From: Meloidogyne chitwoodi
Lineage: Eukaryota > Nematoda > Chromadorea > Rhabditida > Meloidogynidae
Direction of reading: 5' to 3'
Assembly: GCA_015183035.1 (NCBI GenBank)
Contig: JACZZP010000014.1
Span: 1-64,000 of the forward strand
DNA: 64,000 bases
Shown: piece after piece, positions 12,334-23,600 of the stretch
How positions within the stretch are numbered: position 1 is the first letter of the stretch
Layout of the letters: each line of letters opens with the position of its first letter
Translations under genes and position numbers: made by a program
The notes under the pieces: model-generated
Database searches by the model: none
What the model saw: the letters and a program-made list of their open reading frames with translations, nothing else
What the model was told of the DNA's origin: nothing

Positions 12334-12535
12334 ATGATGCAAAAGTTCCAAAATTTCCATTGAACTAGTTCCAGTTCCGGAACTGCATTTTTAATTTTCA
12401 TTGTGCCATTAGAAACTATTGTGGGGTGAGGAACTAGTTCCGGACCAATTTTAGTTCCGGAACGAGTTCCAGTTTCAGAAATTTGGTAGTTCCGTAGTTC
12501 CAAAGCAGTTCCGGAACTGGAACTTTTGCACTACT
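12334..12535. mobile_element. MITE-A copy 2
   Basis: ATGATGCAAAAGTTCCAAAA at the left is matched by GGAACTTTTGCACTA at the right, with internal GTTCCGGAAC repeats. Intergenic. Confidence 0.85.
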
Positions 12536-13896
12536 CCATCTAATTATGAAATTGATCGAGGGCCAGGGCCAAACTGTTAAAAGAACCAACAACTAAGCGT
12601 TATCGTTCATTGATCTGCCCATATAGAATCTTAACTGAGAATTATAATAGAGCACAATAATAAAAATTTTGTGCGTATTTCTGGCGCCATAGATTTTCTT
12701 CCACTTATTATTCAATCCTCACTTACCGCACTTTACTGTCAAATTACCCAAACGATGACTGACATTTTCTGGCCTTTGTTTTACAAATAGTGGCGGTTTT
12801 TGTGTTTATGTCGGGAGTTGTTGGCCCACCTTTCAATGATTTAGAGAAGAGGCATTTCTCTCGTATACCTTTTCATTCCTTTGTCAGCGCCATCGGCCGA
12901 CTAGTATGCCTACCTATTTGTCCCCTCCAATACGCTTTCTCAGTCGGCGAATCAGTCTCTTGATGAAAGGAGAAAAGTGGAGCTGGTGACCAAATTGACA
13001 AAGGTGTGGCAGAAAGGACTGTGCGGGAAAAGGTAGAAAAAAGCGATGAATGAGACAAAATTATTTAAAAAATGCGGCATAAAAAAGTTTTTTCTCGCTG
13101 AAATTGAAATCGAAAAATAGGAAAAATTGGTTGAACATTTGTATAAGATTATATGATCAAAAGAAAGAGGAACGATAGAAGGAGAAATTTGACATATTCG
13201 TTAAAATAGACAAGAGATGTTACAATCGCTGTTTGCAATTTTTTGATAAAATTTTATTTTAAAAAATGCCTAAAAATAATGCGGCTTTTATTTTATCCGC
13301 GCAAAAAGCAAAAATAGTAAATATGCGATGGATTCGCCGCAAAAACTTTTATTGATTTAACAAAGCCTCAGGCAAATCCTCTTCACTGTTGCCGTCTTTC
13401 GTCCAATCTGGCTAATCGCAGCTCTTCACACCCAAAAGGTAAAGTGGAAAAAGAATTGGCGTTTTTTTGAGTTGCTGATGGTTTTTCTGCTTTTCTACTT
13501 TGCTTTTAATTCAACATTTTCCTCTTCTTCTATCAATTGTGCCCAAACGAACAACCAGCCCCAATTCGTCTTTCCTATATTGCTCATCGCTGTGGCAGGC
13601 CGGCGTCCAAAATATATAATTCCTTTATTTGTACGTTGTTTTCCTCAATTTTTCTTTATTCCGCTTCACTCATGATTGCCGCGTTTTATGCGCGATCAGA
13701 GGTGACCAAATAGGAAGAACAATAGTGTGAGAATGAGCGAAAACGAAGAGAGGGTGGCGAATATTTCGGATAGAAAAGGAATTATTTGCATTCCTAATAA
13801 AATTAAATGAAAATATTTTTAAAATTTTATTTATAATAAAATAAAGACTGTCACTTTAGTAAAAATTCCACAAATCCACATTAGTAGAAAACGAAA

Positions 13897-14088
13897 TGGG
13901 CCATTTCAGTCCCAACGTTTTTCAAAAATGCCTATATTTCCTTGATGATCCATACTAAACTTGAATAAATATAAATTAACCAATTAAAATAAGTTATGAA
14001 AAATGAAGGAAGAATATTAAAATGAAGAAAAAACCACTATTTCAGTTAAAAACTTTGTACTGAGATGGCGGTACTGAAGTGACCCAAA
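13897..14088 (+). mobile_element. MITE-E copy 1
   Basis: Runs from CATTTCAGTCCCAACG to GAGATGGCGGTACTGAAGTG. The whole ~190 bp recurs in reverse orientation at 33818-34076 inside the glutamate receptor gene, so it is a dispersed repeat. Confidence 0.75.
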
Positions 14089-14345
14089 CCCAGTAGAAAC
14101 GTTATGACAAACAGAATTTACTTCATAATTTTAACAGAGATCAGATTTAGGAGCCATGGTATACAACAACTTTACATCTCCAACAATAAAAGTGCCACAG
14201 ATTGCTTTTATAATTTTTCGCGCACTCGTCCATACACTTAAAAATATCACTACAATTTAGTAAACAACCTTAACGATACAAGATGATGAAATGTGCGGAA
14301 GTAACAAATAAGGGCGGTTTTGTGGACAGAATCAAAGATCTAAAT

Positions 14346-14491
14346 GTGTCCAGACATTTCGTCAACAGAAATTGCACGACATTTATTTCGTCCTAAAGGC
14401 AAAAATTGTGGGCTCGGGGTAAACGAAATGTAGTTTTTTTGCTTAAGTGGCGAAATATCGTGCAATTTTGTTTTCAAAATGTACAGGTGCC
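14346..14491. mobile_element. MITE-C copy 1
   Basis: GTCCAGACATTTCGTCAACA at the left; the right half is a degraded inverse (CGAAATATCGTGCAATTTTG). Homologous to the elements at 29118 and 34650. Confidence 0.75.
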
Positions 14492-14646
14492 GATCTAAAT
14501 GGCAAGGAATGGATACCAAGTTAGGGGGATGCTAATACTATATATATAAAGTAAAAATATAGGTATGTATATTTATGCTAAAAATTCAAATTGATTGTTG
14601 TACTTGTTTGTTTTTTTAATCTAATACTAAGCACTTGTTATATTTC

Positions 14647-17600
14647 TTAAGCAAATGTTTCAGACTTGGAAAGCCCGGTACTAGTACGCTGCTGAGGCAC
14701 ATTCAATCGAGATCGTGAACGCATTCGAGCTAGGCTATTCTCAGCTGTTTGCGCACGCTCCTCAGCATTATCCACCGAAAGTTGTATTTGTTTGTATTTT
14801 TGTAAGTTTAAGCTGGCATGTTCTTCCTAAAATATAAAATAAAAATCAAAAAAATTGGACAATTTGTATTAAAATTTATCAAGATTTTAGTTATTGAGGG
14901 AAATTATAGTCACTGGATGTATTACCGTTTCTTCAAGTTGCTTCTTCTGATTTCGTATTTTGGCTTGTAGTTTATCGGCCAAATCACATAAGTTTTCATA
15001 ATTCTTACGATCCTCTTCCGCCTGAAAAATTTCTATTATATTAAATTTGTTAATGTTACCTCAAATTGAAGTTCACGTACACGACGTTCTGCTTTAGAAG
15101 CATTTTTGGCTGTATCTGACTGTCTGCGTTGTTCATTTTCTAATTCACCTTCAACAGCCTTAAGCTGAACTTCAAGCTTTGCAGCCAATTTTGGGCCTGA
15201 TTTCATTGCAGCCATTTCCGTCTCTTCAATGCGCATTTGCATATCCTAAACATGATAAATACAATCAGAAATATTTAATATTAAAATTGAATACAATTTA
15301 TTTCTAATAAATATATTTTTTACTTTTACTTGTGTTTCCAACATTTTTTTTTGTCTTTCAACTAAATTGGAACGTTCTTGTTCCGAACGCAACTCATCAG
15401 CCAATTTTGCGGCATCTATAGCACCATTCTTTGCGCGTTCTTGTTGAGCAAGTAACTCACCACTGGCCTCATTTAAATCAGCACGGATTAGTGCTAATTC
15501 TTGTTCAAGTTTTTGTTTTGCCAGTAATAAAGATTGGCTGTCTGCTTGAGTTTCCGCATTTTGGGTTTGTATTTCATTCAGCTCTCCCTCTAATTGTTTC
15601 TTGAAACGTTGGGTCTAAAAGAAAATTTAAGTTAATTACTTAAAATAATAAAAATATTTTTAAACCGTTTCTACGGCAAGCGTTAATTCTTCATGCTCCT
15701 GCTTAAGCGAGTGGTAACGCTTTTCGGCGGTGAGAAATTTTTCTCGAAACTCATTACGACGACGTTGATCCTCATCAATTTGGGCTTGTAATTCTTTACA
15801 TTGATCACCATAACGGTGAATATTTTTCTGTGCTTCTTCATTAGCTCGGTTAGCATGTTCCAGTGCCAACTCTAATTCCTATTAATTTTTAATATTTTTT
15901 CAAATTATAAAGTATGTAAATCTATATAAATTCAAAAATATCTAAGTATTTTAAGCAGCTTAAAAATTAATCAAAAAACTAATTTATAATTTTAATTTAC
16001 ATTAACATCCGCCTCTAGCTTCTTTTTAACACGTGCCAATTCGACTTTTGCATTCGCCTCTTGTTCTAGAGACGTTTGCATTCCTTCAATCAAACGTTGA
16101 TGTGCTTTACGAGTATTTTCAAACTCTTCCTCTTTTTCTTGAAGTCTCTTCTCTATTTCAGCACGAATTTGTGAAAGCTCAACCTGAATAATTCTTTTAA
16201 TTTTAAATGCTTCTTCAGAAGACCTGTGTTCGAAGAACTCGCCCTTCTTCAGCCTCGAGTGCAGCCTCTGCCTCGTCTAATGCATGTTGTAGTTCATCTT
16301 TCTCTCCTTCAAAATGACGTTGCATTTTTTCCAATTCGTTTACTGTCCGCTGAGAATCAATTTGCTGTTCCTGAACAATTTATATTTTAAATAAATTTAA
16401 ATGGGTAAATCGCATACTTGAAGATCGTGTACTTCCTGGCTGAGCTGTCTATTCTCACGACGTAATCCCTCAACTTGTTCCTGCAAAGAATCCTGTGCAG
16501 TCGCTAAGCGATGTGCTTCAATAGCTTGCATGCGAGCTTCACGTTGTTGAGCGTCTAACTCACTTTGTAAATCATCAGATTGATGACGCCATTCCTCAAC
16601 CTTTTAAGAATATAAATGATACAAATTTATTTTAAATTAACTCATCTATTATGTATAGAAAAAGAAGGCGTTGGCAATTAGCTTCTTTATATTATTAAGC
16701 CTACTTGTTTCTCATGTGCTCGCTGTCGCTTTTCCAATTGATGGGCTTGTTGTCCGAGTGAGTCTGCATCTGCTCTTGCACTATCTGTTTCTACACTAAG
16801 TCGTGTTCGTTGTTTTTCCATAGATTGAAGACGAGCATTAACGACATCTATTTCATTCTGCAACTCTGCAATTTCAGCTAATTGTTTGCGTCGTAGTTCG
16901 TCCAACTCATCATCTAAAATCATTTTATTAATTTTCTTTGTAAATGTAATTTTATATAATTTAATAAAAATAAAATAATTATTAGACCAGAAACAAGTGC
17001 TTCGCCTTCGAACTTGGTTCGCCATTGTTGCGCTTCAGACTGTTCACGTGCAAGTTGACGCAGAAGATTAGAACGACTAGCAACTTCTTCTTCTAGTGTC
17101 TCCCTTTAAATAAGAAAATGAGAGAAGTTTTTTTAATAAAAAGAGTTTATATAGTAAAACTATTTTTACCTCAATTGTTCCAATTCATGTTGCAAATTTT
17201 TTATGTGCATGCCAAGGGCTTGCTTTTCACGTTGTTCTTCACCAGCAGCGCGTTTAAGTTCTTCTGCTTGAGAGAAATATTGAGATTTTAGTCGTGAAGC
17301 TGTTGTTATTTTAGAATCAATTTCTTCCAACTGGCGTCCGAAATCTGTACATTCAGTTTGTAGACGACCCTTTGTGAATTGAAGTTCCTAGAGGGAAAGT
17401 ATTTTTTATTTTTCATCAATTAATAAAATCCATAGCGCTTTTTAACTGAGATTTACCTGTAATTGTCGGCTTTGTTCGTCAGTTTTGAGGCGCAACTCCA
17501 AAAGTTGGCCTTCAAAATTTTTAGATCGACGTTCCATTTCCATTCTTTGCTTACAATCATCATCCAAGTGACTCTGTGCAGATTCAAGTTGTCTTTGAAG

Positions 17601-20600
17601 CGCGTTACGTTCCTTTTCAGAACGATTCTTTATTCGCTGGAGTTGATCAATTTGTTCAAGCAGTTCGGCCAGTCCAGCACCTCCCTTCTCTAAAATATGT
17701 AAAAATTATAATTTTCAAAAATTTAAATAAATCCATCAAAAATAAACGTTAGAACTTAAATGTTTGTAAAAATTTACTCTTCAATGTAGTTGCTTGTGAG
17801 TCAAAGTTAAGCTTTAGTTGGTCTATCTCACGACGTAACTTGGCCAATTCGGCATCCTTTTTTTTATTTAACTCAGTTTGTGCTTGAGTAGCTAAAGTAT
17901 GCTGATCTAGACGCTCTTGCAACTCATCTGCCTCGTACTGACTGTCATTCCTTGACCGTTCAGAGCGCGCACGTGCTTGTCGTTCATTTTCTAATTCACT
18001 TTCTAATTCTTTGCATCGCGCATCCAATTCCTTCATTAAACAAATAGTATTATATGTTTATTATATATACCAGGATGGGCAAATTTCTCAGTTCGTCTTT
18101 GTATTTTTGGACGAAATACGAAATTTTTCTGAATTTTCTGGTAGTTTTGAACCGACCAATTTGTCAATGTAAATTTTCGTATTCTTTCATCACTATATTA
18201 AGATAAACAAGTTCGATTATGATTAAATGAGAATAAATTAAAAATATTAAACTTTCGTATTATTTCGTGTTTTTGAGCCTTTTTTATTTTGTCTTTCGTA
18301 TTTTATTTTCCGATTTTGCCAATCCCTGGTATATACAAAGTTAAACTTATAAACTGATGATTAATTTAATTAACAGCTCAAGGATTTATAATTATTTTAT
18401 AAAATAATAACCTTAGCTTGTGATTGAACTTTCGCTGCCTGTGACTGTGCTTCTTCTAAGCGCACTGAAAGAGCAAACATATCGGCTTCCTTACGTTTTA
18501 AGCTAGTCTCCATATCTTGACGCTGTTTTCCAATCTAAATATTTTTAAAGGAAATTTATTAATATATCAGAAATAACCTCGTCAAGATTTTCTCGGGCAA
18601 TGCGCACTTCGCCTTCCAATTTACGTCGAGCCTTGTCAGCTTCGGTTCGGCTTCTTTTCTCACGATCCATTTCTTCTTCTACTGATTCTAGTGTATTTTG
18701 TAGTTTTTGGCGATGTGATTTTGCTTGTGAATTGCGTTCTGCCTCCGACTGAAGATCTGCTTGGAGTTTAGCCGCAAGTTCTTGTTGTTGTTTTTGTTCA
18801 CGTACCAATTTGTTAAGAGTTGCTTCCTGTTAATAAGTAATTTCTACCTTTTCTCTCATTTTGTGGTATTTTTTAATTTTATTTAAATCTATAACTTATT
18901 ATCGCAAAAATAAAAATGAGAGATACAGTACATCTTTGGAATAACGTTAAGATTTATAACTACCTGTTTAAGAGCCTCATCAGCCAAAGTTCGCAGCTGA
19001 ATTTTTAAACAAATATAATTAATTTAGAGAAAAATTTGCCTGATTTTCTTTTGCATTCTTTTCAGCTTCAATTTTTCGCAGACCAACGTCAAGTTCCGAA
19101 ATATTCTTTCGAAGTGATTCACATTCAGTTTCTGTTTTCCGTCGTGATTTTTGAAGATCAATAGCTCTACTTTCCTCAGATGCTAATTGTGCATTCACAT
19201 TCGATGAGTCATTCTCTAATTGTTCCTGCAATATAAAAACAATATTATGGTCTAAATAGGCACCAGTGATGCAAAAGTTCCAGTTCCGGAACTGGAACTA
19301 CGGAACTAACAAATTTCTGGAAAAGAACTTGTTCCGGAACTTGTTTTCCGCCCCACAATAGTTCCAGAACTGGAACAGTGAAAATTAAAAATGTAGTTTC
19401 GGAACTAGAACTAGTTCCGTGGAAATTTTGAAACTTTTGCATCACTTACCAATACATTCTTTATTTAATTAATTTAAAACCTTTTGTCTTTTAATTTTCG
19501 CTAATCTTCCCTTTAGCTCTTCCAACCGATTAAGTGCTTGAGAAAGCATAAGTTTTAAAGCTAATTACTAGTTAGAATTAACAAATAATTAAAATAGGAT
19601 GTAAAAGCAATTAGTTTTCGAGGATATGGATTTTCTTTGGCAAAAAGTGATAAAATAAAATAATTGAGAGAAGAGTGGGCTGTGAAAAGAAGCTATTTGC
19701 GCATTGGAATTTATTGCTAAATAAAATACGGTGATTCTCAAATTTCAGAAATTGATTGGTAAGCACTCTATTCAAGAAAATGAATTAACTAGAGAAATAT
19801 TTAACTAAATATTAGACCAATTTTCCTTAAATTATCAAAAATATTTATCAAGGGAACACTAGGATTTTAAGAGAAAGATAATCTTTCAACTCTATCATTT
19901 TAATTATTTAATTATTTTATTTCCTACCTTAGTTGAATTCAACGTTTCCAACCGCTGTTGAACCTCTAGTCCTCGTGTTGAAGACTTTTCCAATTCTTTT
20001 AACATCTCCTCCCGTTCTGCAAGAATTTGTTTAGCCTCTTTCTCGAGTTTTTCAGTCATTTCTTGCTCCTTTTGCAAAGATTCTTGTACAGATTTCAGCT
20101 GCTCTTCAACTTTTTCCATGGCTTGTTGTGCTTTACCTTTCACACAGAGTGGACGAACTTTGCTAAACATGAAAGAAAGGCTTTTCGATTTAATAATAAT
20201 AATAATTGACCTGTAAAGTCTAAACCAAGACCATGTACGGAGTTGAAGCCAGGAACGTACATTGCAATGAACAGTCCTGTATGCGAGAGCTTGTTTACGA
20301 AGTTGTTCAAGTTGGATCTAAAAAAGAAAGAATAGTCAAATAAAATTAAAGATATTACAAGTGAAGTATGCCAACGGCATTGAGCTTGCAGTCCAGTAAT
20401 TAGTTGTGATAATCTGGTGTCACGCAAGTCTTCAACATGAGCTACTACGCCGGCACGGAAAAATACCTCGAAAAGAACCAGTTGGAATAAAGAAAAGAGA
20501 GAAAAACACCTTTGTTTTTCCAACTTTGAACTGATCTTCATCTAAATCTCCTTGTTTGACCTTAATTTTTATTAAAATTTATGTTTACAATTTCCTTTAT

Positions 20601-23600
20601 TTTTTACCAATCGCGCAAGCATTGATGCAGCACAAGTTTTTGGATCTTTTCCACGCGATTCAGCAGCTGCTAAAAGGGCATATCTTTGAACAAAATCAGG
20701 CTGCGATAAAAAATGATGTATTTTTAATTTACATTTTTAATTAAATTTAATTTATGCTACCCTAAACCTGAAGAAATTAAAAGTTCCATTTTTAACATTA
20801 ATAGACCAGAATAACTGGGATCAACCCTATAGGCCGAAACCCAATAATCGTTTTGCCAATTGGTCAAATCCCTTAAACGTAAAGTAAAAAACACTTCCAA
20901 TAGAGCCAAGTTTGTCGAAGACAACCGGCCATGGGCCCTACAATTGAGAAGTAATAAAACACCCCAAATAGAACCTAATTTTTGCGAGACCTACTAGTTT
21001 TAAGAGATTTGACCGAATTGGCAATTGAACCATTCGATCTATAGGGTTTCACCTATAGGGGTGAGTCGAATAATTTATCTAATTGTTGGACTTACATGGA
21101 AGGTACGGTTGGGAAATCCTTTGCGACAAATTCGAATTCCTTCCAATACACCATTACCTAAAAATATAATATTTTAATTACTATTATTTAATAGATATTA
21201 CATGTTAACTGGTTTAGTACCAATGCAGCATCTGAAATATGTGACACATTTTTCAAAAAATATTTAAATATTTACCTATTAATCCTGCCTGTTTCTTTTC
21301 ATTAGGGATGATGCATCGAATAAAGTGAGGATGAGTTTGATTAAGCATCTAAATTTAAATTAGTGTTTTTCAGATTCGATTGGGTAACGGTAAAAAGGTC
21401 TCTTACATTCATAAGGTTATTCAGTGATTCACGATAAATCATAGAAATTGTTTGGAACGATGCGGCTTTCCCTTTCTTTTTACTTGCTTTTTCACCTTCT
21501 GAAACGTGTTTCTCAATTATTTCATTTTAAAGTATTTAATTAAATTCACTTTTTGACTTCTCAGCTGCCTCCTCCTGTGTTGTATAATCAGACCAAAGAT
21601 TGACAAGCAAAGAATTATCTCCAGAAGATTTAAGGACTCCAACCTTTAATAATAGTTTAATCAATTAAATTAAACATATTATTTTTTAACTAATGTGTCG
21701 TTTAGCGGGTCCTTATTCTTTTCTAACCAGGCAGTTACATTGTAGCGTACTAAAAATATTTAAAGAAATTTTAGGGAATTAAAATATGAATTTGCCTGTT
21801 CCAGCATAATGACGCATTGCAAAATGTGCCTCTGCCTGTTTTCCCTTTGGTGGTTTAGGCTTTTCGAAGTTAGGATGTTTGCCTAAATGCTGTTCAATTA
21901 ATTTAGCTGCAAGTGTTTGATCCGACGCCTTTGGAACAATGCACTCTTCGTCCAACATTGCGATTATTCCCATCGGCTATTTTTAATTTTATTTAGATTG
22001 CTCATAAAGAAATAAAATCTATATTTGATTCCCGTATGTTCTATATGAGTGGTGGTTTTCTTTTATAGAAACCTTTAACGGTCTAGTATAAATACTATAT
22101 AAGCACCAATAAAAATCAGTCGATTTAACCAGTGATGCAAAAGTTCCAGTTCCGAAACTGGAACTACCAAATTTCTGGAACTTGTTTGGAACTGGAACAA
22201 TGGAACTACCAAATTTCTTGTACTAGAGCCTGTTCCTGAACTAGTTCCGGAACAAGAACTGGTCAGGAACTAGTTCCTCACCCCACAATAGTTCCGGAAC
22301 TGGAATGAAAATTAAAAATAAAGTTCCGGAACTGGAACTAGTTCCGTTGAAATTTTGGAACTTTTGCATCACTGGATATAACCTGTTCCCATTCTACCTT
22401 CAACAGTCTTCATTCTACTCTGTTCTCTATCTCAACTCTTATCCTATTGTTCTCGGAATAAACCTTTGCTTGTTGCTCGACTACACAATCTTCGGACACT
22501 CTTAAGTTGCATGCTTAATAACACTACCTTTTCGATCAGTTCAATACAAGCCTGTAGATCTAGACCAAAGTCTATAAATGTCCATGCAATACCCTCACGG
22601 GCATATTCTTCTTGTTCAAGTACAAACATGTGATGGTTAAAGAATTGTTGAAGTTTCTCATTAACAAAGTTTATCCAAAGTTGCTCAAAACTATTAAAAT
22701 CAAAAATTTCAAAGCCAGCAATATCCAAAACGCCGATGAAGAAGTCCTTATTTGTCCCTTCCTTTGCCAAAGTTACGTTACACTTTTGAACTAGCCAGTT
22801 GAATATACGAGTATAAAGTCCCTTAGACATTGCTCCGATCGACCATGCGACCTGTTTATTTTATTAATTAATTATTTACAAATTTATCTTACTTCAATTT
22901 CTAAGTTATAAATTTTTTATAAAGCTCTAGCTTCATTAAACGGCTCCCGGAAAATGCGTCATTGGAAAATCGGTCAGTACTTGGAAAATGCGTCAGTATC
23001 AGTAAAAAAATCACAAGAAAAAACAAAAATAAATGAAAAACACAAAAAAATATTTATGTATTTGTGTTTTTATGTATTTTTCTATTGTATTTTTGTGTTT
23101 TCTGTGAAAAACACAAAAATGTATTTTGAATAAAAAATAAAAATACATGAAATCAAAAATTTTTCTATATGTTTACCTGCCTCACATAAGTTTTTGTATT
23201 TTTAATGTATTTTTGTTTTTACTTGTGATTTTTTGTACTGATACTGACGCATTTTCCAAGTATTGACCGATTTTATACTAACGCATTTTCCGGACACTCA
23301 TTAAACCTTGCCCTCAAATTCCCAAAATAACTCACTTGTTCCATATTTTGTCCTTTATTGACCCATTCAGTACCAACTTTTACGCGAGGTTTTAATAAAG
23401 CTTTAAGGAAATCCTCAGATTGCACTCCATACATTTTCGACGCATTTATGGCATCTACAAGGCGAAAATAACTAAATATAAATATGAACTAAATTAACCA
23501 TCTGTGCCATCTGTCTCTGCTTGTTCCTCTCTTGGTCGTTGTTTGAATTTCATCTGAATTATTAGTTTTTAGATAATGCTTGAATTTATCGTTTTTTGAG

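Larger units (their letters stand above)
10639..14646. other. Four-kb gap between FLYWCH start and myosin stop; no gene seen
   Basis: Upstream region of the FLYWCH gene and downstream region of the myosin gene. GC content is visibly higher at 10.9-13.7 kb than in the flanks, with purine-rich stretches (11.7-12.0 kb). Open frames here lack splice partners, domains or a convincing start, so I call none. It may hold regulatory DNA or a non-coding transcript. It contains MITE-A, MITE-E and MITE-C copies (listed separately). The myosin 3' UTR lies just below 14647. Confidence 0.5.

Noticed and set aside
18964..19225. Reading the GC donor at 19038 as an annotation error, with the exon ending earlier at a GT
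   Set aside because: No in-phase GT exists nearby and the joint ENQ|LRTL is required by the conserved rod alignment.
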